The position numbers were made by a program, and so were the translations under genes. A stretch of DNA of 64,000 nucleotides. Origin: Jatrophihabitans sp. (lineage in GTDB: Bacteria > Actinomycetota > Actinomycetes > Mycobacteriales > Jatrophihabitantaceae). This document shows, piece by piece, positions 33,950 through 45,800 of the stretch; position 1 is the stretch's first letter, and every line of letters begins with the position of its first letter. The notes below the pieces were generated by a model. It did not search any database. It had not been told where the DNA came from and saw only the letters and a list, made by a program, of their open reading frames with translations. Location: NCBI GenBank assembly GCA_025963285.1, contig JAOPUX010000097.1:1-64000 (forward strand), in the 5' to 3' direction.

Positions 33950-35032
33950 GTGAGTCCGGACCTGATGCCCCAACGTCCCGCTGCGGCGCCTCCTCTCGAC
34001 GCTGATGACCTCGCCGGCATGGCGGCCGCGGTACTGGGCGGGAGCCCGCTCCCCGCTTTCGTACTGGACGTCCCGTCGGACCGGATCGTGGCGGCGAGCC
34101 TGCGTGCCGCGCAGATGCTGAGTCCGGGTGCGGGTGAGGTGGTCGGGCACCAGTTCGCGGAGTTCACCGCAGATCATCCGGCGCTGGGTTCGGACCTGGT
34201 GGCAGGGGCGCGGCTCAACGGATTCGAGAGCTTCCGCCTGCTGAGGCGAACCCACGGACCGGATCTGAAGATCCGCCTGTGGGTGCGGAATTTCGAGAAC
34301 GTCTCCACCTCGCGCTATGTGCTCGTCCTGATCGTCGCTGACCGTGCGGCTCCTGCCGACGCCAGCGAGCGGGGCTGGCAGGACGCGCCCGCTGTGGTCG
34401 GGATAGCCAACTCGGGAATGCGGATCGAGCGAGTCAGCGCGGAGGCGGAGTTGCTCTTCGGCCGACGGTTGACGGAGTTGATCGGCATGCCGCTGTTGCG
34501 GCTGATCTCGGATGACGACACCCAGCCCTGTCTCACTGCGATGGCCGAGGCGTCAGCCAGCGGAAAGGGCGTGACGCTGCACGTGGATACCAGGGTCCCA
34601 ACCGGCACGGCCAGCCACCGAAACCTCAGCTGCGAACTCCTCATCCTCCCGCTGCAGCCCGCCCCCGCCTGTGCCTTCGTCTTCCTGCCGACCACGGCGC
34701 GGTCGTCGGGGGTGGCCCTGTCCGATGACCTGTCCGCGATCCTCGACAGGCTCGGGCGCGGTGCCGAGATCGCACAGCTCGCTCGCGGGGTGCTCGCCGG
34801 CATCTCGGAGCTGGACATGCCCGGACTCAGCCGGCTCACGACCCGGGAACTCGAGATCGTGACCGGGCTGTTGCAGGGGGATCGGCCCCCCGGCATCGCC
34901 CGAAGGCTCTTCGTCAGCCAGAGCACCGTGCGGAACCACCTCGCGTCCGTGTTCGCCAAGATCGGCGTCAGTTCGCAGCAGGACTTGATCGACAAGTTTC
35001 GGGCTGCGAGGTCGGTAAGTGATCAGCGCTAG
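33950..35032 (+). CDS. PAS/LuxR-type transcriptional regulator, copy 1 at the surface-protein locus
   Basis: About 360 aa. Residues about 15-130 are a PAS-like sensor (SPLPAFVLDVPSDRIVAASLRAAQML...EFTADHP). About 135-260 is a second PAS-like part (VGIANSGMRIERVSAEAELLFGRRLTEL). The C-terminus is a LuxR/GerE helix-turn-helix (LTTRELEIVTGLLQGDRPPGIARRLFVSQSTVRNHLASVFAKIGVSSQQDL). No receiver or membrane segment. The start is uncertain: GTG at 33950 has GGAGG four bases upstream, and ATG at 33965 is the alternative. A paralogue with the same architecture sits at 49326-50363 on the other side of the surface genes. Confidence 0.82.
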   Translation: MSPDLMPQRPAAAPPLDADDLAGMAAAVLGGSPLPAFVLDVPSDRIVAASLRAAQMLSPGAGEVVGHQFAEFTADHPALGSDLVAGARLNGFESFRLLRRTHGPDLKIRLWVRNFENVSTSRYVLVLIVADRAAPADASERGWQDAPAVVGIANSGMRIERVSAEAELLFGRRLTELIGMPLLRLISDDDTQPCLTAMAEASASGKGVTLHVDTRVPTGTASHRNLSCELLILPLQPAPACAFVFLPTTARSSGVALSDDLSAILDRLGRGAEIAQLARGVLAGISELDMPGLSRLTTRELEIVTGLLQGDRPPGIARRLFVSQSTVRNHLASVFAKIGVSSQQDLIDKFRAARSVSDQR

Positions 35033-35160
35033 CGCGACGGAGGTTCGGTTTGCCCTAGCGCGTCGGGATACTCCGCCTATTCCGCAGGTCGCCTCTCCAC
35101 CGGAGCATGTGAATCGAGCGTGAGGTCATCGAGCGCTCCACCCCCTCTGGAAGGCTCCTC

Positions 35161-35781
35161 ATGACAACTCACCGAATGCCCGAAAGCATGCCGAGCTCAG
35201 CCGGCTCGAGACCCAATACCGGGCGTCGCGTGTTCGTGGCCGCCGTCGGCATCACCATGGCCGCCGGGTGTGTTGCCCTCATGGGGGGCACCGCCTCTGC
35301 CGCCCCCGAGAGCAGCGGCGGGTCCACCACCGCCAACGTCGGTGTGGAGACCGCGATCTCGCTCAGTGGCCTGACCCCCGCCTTCACGCTCACCGGCATC
35401 CCCGGAGCAACCGTGACCACCGGAGACGTCCCCGGTGACCAGACCGGACCGGTCACGTTCGTCGTGACGACGAACAACTTCGCGGGCTACGCCGTGACGG
35501 TCGGCAGCGAGGACGCGACACTGACGCCGCCGACCCCCGGAACTGGAGCCGGCCAGAACCCGGACACCATTCCGATCGGCAACCTCAAGGTCCGCGAGAC
35601 CGGTGCGACTGCCTTCACCCCGGTCAGCAACCTCGCACCGGACACGGTCACCGTGCACTCGCAGACCGTCCGTTCCGCCGAAGCCGGTGACGACCTGAGT
35701 ACCGACTACCAGGTCGCGATCCCGTTCGTGAACCAGGACACGTACTCCGCGACGCTCGACTACATCGCCACCACGCTGTAG
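35161..35781 (+). CDS. Small secreted protein, WxL-like surface domain without tryptophan
   Basis: A 206-aa exported protein. A signal peptide ends near residue 47 (GGTASA). Residues about 62-206 form one beta-rich domain whose sequence closely matches the last 125 residues of the giant protein at 36801-48479: DTIPIGNLKVRETGATAFTP here against ETIPIGRLGVRESGSTAFTP there, and YSATLDYIATTL against YSATLDYIASTQ. The domain end (Y-x-A-T-L-x-Y) recalls Firmicute WxL domains, but it has no Trp, so the link is inference. There is no LPXTG or C-terminal helix. The ATG follows GGAAGG; the DUF916-like gene starts 25 bases after its stop. Confidence 0.82.
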   Translation: MTTHRMPESMPSSAGSRPNTGRRVFVAAVGITMAAGCVALMGGTASAAPESSGGSTTANVGVETAISLSGLTPAFTLTGIPGATVTTGDVPGDQTGPVTFVVTTNNFAGYAVTVGSEDATLTPPTPGTGAGQNPDTIPIGNLKVRETGATAFTPVSNLAPDTVTVHSQTVRSAEAGDDLSTDYQVAIPFVNQDTYSATLDYIATTL

Positions 35782-35806
35782 CCCGCTGACAGTCGAAGGG
35801 TCTGAG

Positions 35807-36808
35807 ATGAACAACGCCATCGGTCGCGGTGCCGCGGCGGCGTTGTGCCTGATCACCTTCGGCGCACCTGGTCTGCTGGTGACCGGAGTCGAGGCGTCCG
35901 CCTCGACTCCGGTCACTCCGGTGAGCACGCCGTCGCCGTCGAACTCGACGAGCTACAGCACCCTCCCCACCAAGTTCTCCCTGACGATCAGCCCCACGCG
36001 TCTCGTCGTCAGCCCCTCCGAAGTCGAGGCGCCGCACGACATCCTCGTGGTGAACCGTGGTCAGGCGTCGGTGCCGGTGACCGTTCAAGCACGCAACTTC
36101 GTCGGCGCGGCGAACGGCACCCTCGCCTTCGAGAAGGACGCCCCCTACGCCGCCGCGACCTGGCTGGCCGTCACCCCGACGAGCTTCGTCCTGGCACCCG
36201 GCGCCAGCCAGACCGTCACGGCGACCATCAATGTTCCGATTCGGCCTGAACCCGGTGACCATCAGGTCGCGCTCGTCTTCCTGGTGCCGGCCGGCCAGAC
36301 GAGCGCGAACATCAAGATCAACCGCGGGGTGGCGACGCCGGTCTACATCACGGTGCCTGGGCCGACCAGCAACACGTCCGTGCCCAGCGACCTCAAGGCA
36401 CCGGGTTTCGCCACCGGCGGCCCGATCACGCTGACCGCGAGCGTGCGTGATTCGGGCACCGTCCACCGTGACTTCCGGGAGAAGACGAGGCTCGTCGTGG
36501 GAGGCGCCAACGGCGCCGCGTTCCCCGACTTCACGGTCCTGCGCGGATCGACCCGTGTCGTCACGACGACATGGAGCCCACCCCTGCTCTGCATCTGCCA
36601 TCCGAAGATCAGCATCAAGAACGCCGACGGCACGACGCGCACCGTCTCGGTCCGGGTGATCGTCTTCCCGCTCCCACTCTTCCTGGGGCTCCTCGGTGCG
36701 CTGCTCCTGCTCGCGTTCCTCATCTTCTGGCTGCGTCGCCGCTACCGCTCCACCGTGCTGCGCGCAGCGACAGCCCTGAACCGCTCCGGCAGTAGCGGAG
36801 ATGTCTAG
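35807..36808 (+). CDS. DUF916-like membrane-anchored surface protein
   Basis: A 333-aa protein with a signal peptide (cleavage near residue 33), an extracellular Ig-like part, one membrane helix at about residues 285-309 (FPLPLFLGLLGALLLLAFLI) and a short basic cytoplasmic tail (RRRYRS). The block FSLTISPTRLVVSPSEVEAPHDILVVNRG and TPTSFVLAPGASQTVTATINVP followed by GDHQVALVFLVPAG follows the pattern of DUF916, the membrane protein of Firmicute WxL (Csc) clusters proposed to bind peptidoglycan. A Cys-x-Cys pair occurs near residue 262. It probably holds or displays the neighbouring secreted proteins. Its stop overlaps the giant gene start by eight bases. Confidence 0.78.
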   Translation: MNNAIGRGAAAALCLITFGAPGLLVTGVEASASTPVTPVSTPSPSNSTSYSTLPTKFSLTISPTRLVVSPSEVEAPHDILVVNRGQASVPVTVQARNFVGAANGTLAFEKDAPYAAATWLAVTPTSFVLAPGASQTVTATINVPIRPEPGDHQVALVFLVPAGQTSANIKINRGVATPVYITVPGPTSNTSVPSDLKAPGFATGGPITLTASVRDSGTVHRDFREKTRLVVGGANGAAFPDFTVLRGSTRVVTTTWSPPLLCICHPKISIKNADGTTRTVSVRVIVFPLPLFLGLLGALLLLAFLIFWLRRRYRSTVLRAATALNRSGSSGDV

Positions 36809-39800
36809 GGACCGTCCGCGGCAGTGGCGTCGCCGCTCGAGAGTCACCGTCATGGTTGCAGTGGTCTGCCTGATGGCCACCGGGCTGGTGGTGGTGCCCC
36901 CGACTGACGCGCTGGCGGCGGGCACCGTGCTGTTCAACAACGCCTTCAATGACCGGACGGTGGACGGCGTCGGCACGGTCACCAAGCCGGCCCCGGCCAA
37001 CGGCACTAACGTGGTCTGCCTCACCGCGAGCGGCAACTTCGCTGCCAATCCGATCGCCAGCTGCTCCCCGACCTTCGATTCGCAGGGCAGCGGTACGTTG
37101 CGACTCACCCCCGCGGTGATCAACGAGGTGGGCGGGATCTTCGGCGCCACCAGCTTCCCGACCTCCAACGGCCTGGACGTCACCTTCAACTCGTATCAGT
37201 GGGGCGGCAACAACGCTGACGGCATCGCCTTCATGCTCGCCGCCGTCGATCCGGCGAACCCGGTCGCACCAGCGACCATGGGCTCCTCAGGTGGCTCGCT
37301 CGGCTACTCGGCCGCGCCGGGAGTGGTCGGCCTCGTCAACGCCTACCTCGGCGTCGGGCTGGACGTCTTCGGGAACTTCAGCAACAGCAGCTACTCGGGC
37401 ACCGGCTGTTCGGGCAACATCCCGAACTTCGGCGTTGCGGCCCCTGGTGCGGTAGCGGTACGGGGCCCGGGGAACGTGCGGGTCGGTTACTGCGGCCTGA
37501 CCACCACCTTCGACGGCACCGCGGCCTCGAAGGTCACCCTGCACGCCGCGACGCGGGCTGCGGCCATCGTTCCGGTCGAGGTCCTCATCAACCCGACCGT
37601 CGGCCCGTTCACCTCGGCCAGTGGCATCACGGTCGCCTCCGGTACGTACAAGGTTGTCTTCACCCCGATCGCGCAGGCCACCCGCACCCTGACCGGGACG
37701 CTCCCGGCGGTGAGCGCGGGGCTCTACCCGTCGACGTCCTGGCTCAACGCGAGCGGCGTGCCGAAACAGCTGGCCTTCGGCTTCGTCGGCTCCACCGGCT
37801 CGGTGATGGACAACCACGAGATCTCCGACGTGAAGGTGCTGACCTTCAACCCCGTGCCGCAGCTCGCGGTCACCACCACGAGCTACAGCGCTGTCAGCCC
37901 GTCGCCGGGCGCGCCCGTCAACTACCAGGTGAACGCCCGCGTCCTCACAGGGGCGGACGAGGCCGCAGCAGTGTCGGTGACCCAGACCATCCCGGCAGGA
38001 GCAGTGCCGGTGGGAGCCTTCGGGACGGGTTGGGTCTGTCAGGCCCCGATTGGTCAGACGTTCACCTGCACGACCAGCGCGACGTCCTTCGCCAACGGCA
38101 CAGCTCTGCCCGTGCTCAACGTGCTCGCGACCGTCACTGGTTCGAGCGTGACGGCGACGCTGGTGCAGAGCAGCTCGCCGACCTCCATCTCCTCGACTGA
38201 CGCGAATCCGGGGGCATCCGCCACCACCACGGCCGGAACCGTGCCGGCCGCCCCGACGGGCGTTGCGATCAGCCCGAGCAGCGGGCTCGTAGCCGGGGGA
38301 GTCCTGACCTACATCACCGCCTCGACCAACAACGTCTCGCCGACCGCGGTCGAGATCGGTACCCCGGCTGAGCAGCAGGCTGGCACGGCGCTGGTGCTGC
38401 TGCCCTGCTCGTCCGGGCGGGCAGTTGGCTGCTTCAACATCGAGGGGAACACGTTCGCCATCCAGTCGATGCCCGCGCGGGCCACCGCCGCCGGTGTCAC
38501 GGTGACTGTGGTGCTGCTCGGCAGCGCAGGCAGCACGACCTACACCTATCTCGACAGGCCCGCGATCCCCGCGGCTCCGGCGGCGACGGCGGGCATCAAC
38601 AGCGCCACCATCAGCTGGACCGCTCCGGCGAACAACGGCAGCGCGATCACCGGCTACGTCCTGACTCCGTATCTCTCGGGAGTGGCGCAGTCACCGCAAT
38701 CCTTCGACGCCTCCACCACGACACGTACCCTCAGCGGCCTGACCGCAGGAGGCTCGTACGCCTTCACGGTGGCGGCGACGAACGCGCAGGGGACCTCCGT
38801 AGCCAGCCCCCAGTCGAACGCGGTGGTCCCGTACACCGTGCCGGGTGCACCTGCGATCACGGCGGCCTCCGCGGGGACCAATGCAGCCACCCTGACCTGG
38901 ACCACACCGGCCAACGGCAGCAGCCCGATCACCGGGTACGTCGTGACGCCGTACATCGCCGGGACGGCCCAGGCGCCGCAGACCTTCACCGGGACGGCCA
39001 CCACCCGCACCCTGACGGGGCTCACCGCGGGAACGCCTTACACCTTCACCGTCGCCGCCCAGAACCTCGCCGGGACCGGGCCCCAGTCGGGCCCCAGTCC
39101 GGTGGTGACTCCGAACGTCTCGCCGACCCTGGCCTTTGCCGCGCCGCCGCCGGGGGAGGTCGCGGTGGCCTACAGCCGGCTGCTGGCGGTGACCAACGGG
39201 ACGTCACCCTTCGCCTGGTCGCTGGCCAGTGGCACCCTTCCGGCAGGGTTGGCGCTGAACCCGTCCACCGGGCTGCTCAGCGGTACGCCGACTGCCGCCG
39301 GGAGCTTTCCCGCCGTGATCCAGGTGACGGATGCGAGCGGGCAGACGGCCACCGAGGCCGTCACCCTGGTGATCTCGGCAGCCCCGACGCTGGCCTTCGC
39401 GCCGGCCGCGGGGGAGGTGTCGGTTGCCTACAGCCAGCAGCCGGTGCTCACCGGGGGAGCGGGTCCGTACTCCTGGAGCGTCACCGCGGGCAGCCTGCCG
39501 GCCGGGCTGACGCTCAACGCCTCGACCGGCCTGATCAGCGGCTCCCCGACGGTGGCCGGGAGCTACAGCTTCAGCGTGGCGGTGACCGATGGCTTCGGAC
39601 AGGTCGCCACCAAGACGGCGGGCATCGTGATCGTGGCGCTGCCAACCCTGACCTTCGCCGCGCCACCAGCGGGCCAGGTCGGGCTGAGCTATTCGGCGTC
39701 GCTCTCGGTGTCGGGCGGCAGCCTGCCGCTCACCTGGTCGATCTCTGCGGGCAGCCTCCCCTCGGGGCTGGCGCTGAACGCGAGCACCGGAGCGGTCACC

Positions 39801-42800
39801 GGCACGCCGACGGCCGTGGGGAGTTCAGCCTTCACCGTGTCGGTGGTGGACGCCAACGCGAAGACGGCCAGCAGGTCGGTCGGCCTCGTGGTCGGTGCCG
39901 GTCCGCTCGTGATCGTCAAGAGCGCGGATGCCTCCTCCGCGGCGGCCGGGAGTGTCGTCAACTACACGATCGTGGTCAGCAACACCTCCTCGACGTCCTT
40001 CTCCGGCGTTGCACTGACCGACCCCCTCGGGGCGGTCCTGGACGACGCGTCCTACAACGCGAACGCCACGGCGACGAACGGCACCGCGTCCTTCGCCTCG
40101 GCCACGCTGAGCTGGACCGGGACCGTGGCAGCCAACACCTCGGTCACCATCACGTACTCGGTCACCGTGAAGAACCCGGACGTCGGCAACAAGGTGCTCG
40201 CGGACACGGTGGTCTCCTCGACCCTCGGCGCGAACTGTGCTGCGGGTAGCGGCGATGCCCGCTGCACCAGCACCGTCACGGTCCCCGGCCTCACGATCGT
40301 CAAGTCCAGCGACGTCACCACCACCACGCCGGGCGGGGTCGTCCACTTCAGCATCGTGGTGACCAATACGGGGCAGACCGCCTACCTGGGTGCGACGCTG
40401 ACCGATGCGCTCGGGGACGTGCTCGACGACGCCAGCTACAACTCCGACGCCACCGCCACCTCGGGCAGCATCTCCTACACCAGCCCGCTGCTCACCTGGA
40501 GCGGCAACCTTGCCGTGGGTGCGACGACGACGATCACCTACTCGGTGACCGTTGCCAATCCCGACAGCGGGAACCGCACGCTCGCGGCGACGGTGGTCTC
40601 CCCGGCCGCCGGAAGCCCCTGTCCCGGCGGCAACCCCGCTGCGCAGTGCTCGGCGACGGTCACGGTGCTCGTGCCCGCGCTGTCGATCACCAATACCGCC
40701 AACGTCGCGACGGCGACGCCCGGTGACACGGTCAGCTACACCGTCAGCCTCGCCAACACCGGCCAGACGGGCTATGCCGCGACGAGCGTGACCATCGCCC
40801 TCACGGGCGCGCTGGACGACGCGACCTACGGCAACGATGCGACGGCCAGCGCAGGCAGCGTGGCGTTCGCCCCGGGGCTGGGCGCACTGGTGTGGACCGG
40901 CACCCTCGCGGTCGGAGCGCTCGTCACCATCCACGCGTCGGTCACCGTGGCGAGCGTCGACGTCGGCGACAAGGTTCTCGTGACAGCGGCGACCTCGGCG
41001 GCTGCAGGCAGCACCTGCCCGTCCGGCGGATCAAGCCCGGCCTGCGCCACGAGCGTGCCGGTGCTGATCCCACAACTCACGATCGCCAAATCCGCCGACG
41101 TCACCACGACGACCCCGGGGTCGACGGTGCACTACACGGTGACGGCCACCGACACGGGGCAGACGCCCTACACCGGTGCGGCCTTCGCCGACTCGCTCGC
41201 CGGGATCCTCGACGACGCCACCTACAGCGGTGACGCGGTGGTCTCGGCCGGCGCGGTCTCCCGGGTCGGGTCAACGTTGAACTGGACCGGAAACCTGGCG
41301 ATCGGCGCGACGGTCACCCTTACCTACTCGGCTGTGGTGAAGAGCCCCGACACCGGCAACCTGACCCTCACCGGGGCGGTCACCTCCGCCACGCCGGGGT
41401 CCACGTGCCCTGCAGGTGGCACGGCCCCGGCCTGTTCGAACACGGTCACCGTGCTCATCCCCGGGCTCAGCATCGTCGGCTCGCTGACGCCCGCGTCGGC
41501 CACTCCGGGCTCGGTCGTGCAGTACTCGGTCACGGTGCACAACACCGGGCAGACGGCCTACACCGGGCTGGCGGTGACGCTGGACCTCGTTGGCGCGGTC
41601 GACGACGCGAACTACAACTACGACGCGGTGGTCTCCACCGGCGGCCTGCAGACCAATCCGGACGGCACCGTCGACTGGGTCTTCGACCTCGCGCCGGGGG
41701 CGAGTGCGACCGGAGCGGTCTCGTTCACGGTCAACGCCCCCGACACCGGCGACCGGAACATCGTGGTGACGGCCGTGGCGGATGCCGCGGGCAGCCCCTG
41801 TCCGGCGGGCGCTCCCGGCCCCACCTGCAACGCCTCCATCGCGGTGCTACTGCCCGGCCTCGCGATCAGCAAGACGGCCAACACCTCCACCGCGACACCT
41901 GGCTCGGTGGTCGGCTACACGATCTCGGTCGTGAACAACGGCCAGACCGCCTATTCCGCGGCGGCCCTAGACGACGATCTGAGCAGCGTGCTGACGGACG
42001 CGACATACGCCGGCGACGCCACCGCGACCAGTGGGAGCCTGACCTATGTCACGCACGTCCTGCACTGGTCCGGGCCGCTGGCCATCGGCCAGTCGGCGAC
42101 GATCACCTATTCGGTGACGGTGCTCAACCCCGATCCGGGGGACAAGGTGATGGTCAATACGGTGGTCTCATCGACGGCAGGCAACAACTGTGCGGCCGTG
42201 AGCACCGACCCGGCCTGCACCGCGTCGGTGACGATCCTGGTTCCGGGCCTCACGATCGTCTCGACGGCGGGCAGCGCGACGACCACGCCCGGCGCGACCG
42301 TCAGCTACTCCGTCTCGGTGACCAACTCGGGGGCGACCGCGTTCCCTGTGGCGGCACTTACCGAACCGTTCGCAGACCTGCTCGACGATGCGTCCTACAA
42401 CGGCGACGCGACCGCAACCACGGGCAGTGTCGCGGTCACCGGACCAGGGCTCACCTGGACCGGCGCCCTGGCTGTCGGAGCCACCAGCACGATCACCTAC
42501 TCGCTGACCGTGCATCAGGCCGACGGCGGCAACAACCTGATTACCGGGAGCATCACCTCCGGCACGGCCGGCAGCAACTGCCCGGTGAGCGGCAGTGATC
42601 CGCGCTGTTCGAGCACGGTGGCGGTGGCACGGCTTGTGATCGTGCAGAGCTACCCGCAGCAGACCACCACGCCCGGGTCGCTGCTGCACCTCACCGCGAC
42701 CTTCACCAACACCGGCCAGGTGCCCTACACCGGGATCTCGATCTCGAGTCCGAGCGCTGACACCGTCGATGACGCCATCCCCTCGGGCGACCAGGTGGCC

Positions 42801-45800
42801 TCGTCCGGCAGGCTGACCCTCAGCTCGTCGGCCATCACGTGGAGCGGCAGCATCGCCGTCGGGGCCGTCGTCACCGTCACCGGCACGCTGACCGTGCAGA
42901 ATCCGGACCTGGGCAACAAGGCGATCACCGGGACGCTGGTCTCGGCGGCGCCCGGAAACAACTGCCCCAGCGGCGGCAGCGACTCCCGGTGTACGGCGCT
43001 CACCACGGTGCTCGTGCCCGGGCTGACCATCACCAAGACGGCCAACACGACGGCTGTCGCTCCGGGTGGTTCCGTCGGCTACACCATCACGGTCCATGAC
43101 TCGGGGCAGACCGACTACCCCTCCGCCTCGATCTCGGATCCGCTCGCCGCGGTTCTCAACGACGCCGCTTACAACCTCGATGCGGCGGCGAACATCGGGG
43201 TCGTGAGCTATAGCGGTTCGACGCTCTCCTGGAGCGGCGCGCTGCTCGTGGGGCAGACAGCGACGATCACCTTCTCGGTGACGCTGTCGGGCGTCGGGTC
43301 CGACGACAAGAGCCTGCAGAACGTGGTCAGCTCCACGACGGTGGGAAGCAACTGCGCGCCGGCAAGTACCAACGATGCCTGCCGGTCGGTCGTCGTCGAG
43401 CTGACGCCCGCCCTGACGATCGTCAAGACCGCGGACCGTAGGAACGCGACCCTCGGCAGCATGGTGACCTACACCGTCGTGGTGACTGACACGGGGCAGA
43501 CGCAGTACCCGGCGGCGGCCTTCACCGACCCGCTCAGTGGCGTGCTGGACGATGCCGGCTACAACCACGACGCCGTCGCCGGCTCGGGGACCGTCGGCTA
43601 CGACAGTGGCACCGGCGTCCTCAGCTGGTCCGGTCTCCTCACCCCGGGCCAGTCGAGCACGATCACCTACTCGGTGACGATCAGGAACCCGGACACCGCC
43701 GGTGACTTCACCCTGCTCAACACCGTCACGTCACCCTCGCTCGGCAGCAACTGTGCCGCAGGCGCCGGAGACTCACGGTGCACCGCGACGGTCAGCGTCA
43801 CCAACGCCGTGAGCCTCACCTTCACCAAGACGGCGAACGTCGCCTCCACCGTCGCGGGTGCCGTCGTCTCCTACACCGTGACGGTGACCAACTCGAGCAG
43901 CACCAGCGTGACGGCCGCGAACTTCACCGACTCTCTCAGCGGCGTCCTGGACGACGCGACCTATGACAACAACACGGTGGCTAGCGGCGGCTCGGCCGCC
44001 CTCACCGGCTCGGCCCTCGTCTGGGGTGGGGACGTCGGTGCCCTGAGCTCGGTCAGCGTCACCTACTCGGTGACCGTGCGCGCACCCCCAGGCGGTGACC
44101 AGATCCTCACCGGCGCTGTCAGCTCGACCTCCCTTGCGGGGAGTGACAACTGCCTGGCCGCCAGCACCGACCCGCGCTGCACGAGCACGGTCCCCGTCGC
44201 GGCGCTGCTCCTAGAGCAGCACTACTCGGAGTCGTCGACGACACCAGGGGCACTGGTGCACCTCTCGGCGACCTTCACCAACACCGGTCAGTTCCCCTAC
44301 GTCGGCATCAGCGTCTCCAGCCCGATCGCGGGTGCCGTCGACGACGCGATCCCGTCCGGCGACGAGACGGCGACGTCCGGCACGCTCAGCTTGAACTCCA
44401 CCGGCGTTCTCTGGACCGGCAGCATCCCGGTCGGCGGGGTCATCACCGTGAGCGGCACCCTGCTGGTGCGCAGCCCGGACCCGGGCGACCGGCTGCTCGT
44501 CGGGACGATCGTCTCCGCGGCGCCGGGCAACAACTGCCCGTCCGGTGGCACCGACCCGCATTGCACGGCATCGGTGCCGGTGCTCGTTCCCGGACTGACC
44601 GTCAGCACGAGTGCGAACACCACCTTCGTCATCCCCGGCGGCACGGCGACTTACACCATCACCGTGCACAACACCGGCCAGACCGCCTACGCCGGAGCGA
44701 CGGTCACCGACTCGCTGGCCGGGGTCCTCGACGACGCCACCTACAACGCGAACCCGGTGGTGAGCAGCGGGAGCGTGACGTTCACCAGCCCGCTCCTCGT
44801 CTGGACCGGCGATCTGGCGCCCGGAGCCTCCGCGACGATCTCCTACTCGGTGACCGCAGACAGCCCGGACGTCGGCGACAAGACGATGATCAACCCGGTG
44901 AGTTCGACGGCGGTGGGCAGCACCTGCCCGCCGGCGTCGGGCAACCCGCTGTGCCAGAGCACGGTCGCGGTGCTCACGCCGGCCCTGACGGTGACCTCAG
45001 CGGCCGACCACGCGACGGCTGTGCCGGGGGCGACCGTCACGTACACGATCACCGTCGCCAACACCGGCCAGGTGCCGTTCGGTAGTGCGAACGTCAGCAT
45101 CCCGCTCGGTGGCGTCCTGGACGACGCCACCTACGGCGGCGGGGCTCGTGCCGGTAGCGGCACCGTCTCGATAGCCGGTTCGACCCTGAGCTGGGCCGGC
45201 GCGCTCGGCACGGGCGGTTCGCCGGTCGCCATCACCTACTCCGTCGTCGTCGACGACCCGGTCGGTGGCGACTTCCGGCTGGCCCAGACGGTCGTCTCCT
45301 CCACCCCGGGAGCCAACTGTCCCAGCGGCGGAGCCGATCCGCGCTGCTCGACGCTGGTCCCGATCGCCGGGCTGCGCATTCTCGACACCAGCGCCACCGG
45401 GGTGACCCAGCCTGCTTCGGTCGTGCGCGACACGCTGACGATCACCAACCTCGGGCAGGTCCCCTACGTGGCCACTGCCGTGGACGCGAGCTTCGTCGGC
45501 TCGCTCGATGACGCCGCCTACAACGGTGATGCCAGTGCCAGCTCGGGGAGTCTGGCGCTCAACCCCGCCACCGGGCAGGTGCTCTGGACCGGGGACGTGC
45601 CGGTGGGTGCGACGGTCGTGATCACCGGCTCCTTCACCGTCAACAACCCCGACACCGGCGACCTGGTCATGACGACCTCCGCCAGTACGGCCGCGGTGGC
45701 CTCGAACTGCCCGGCCGCCAGCTCCGATCCGGCGTGCATGAGCAGCGTGACCGTCCTCATCCCCGGCCTGACGATCACCACCACCGCTGATACGACGACC

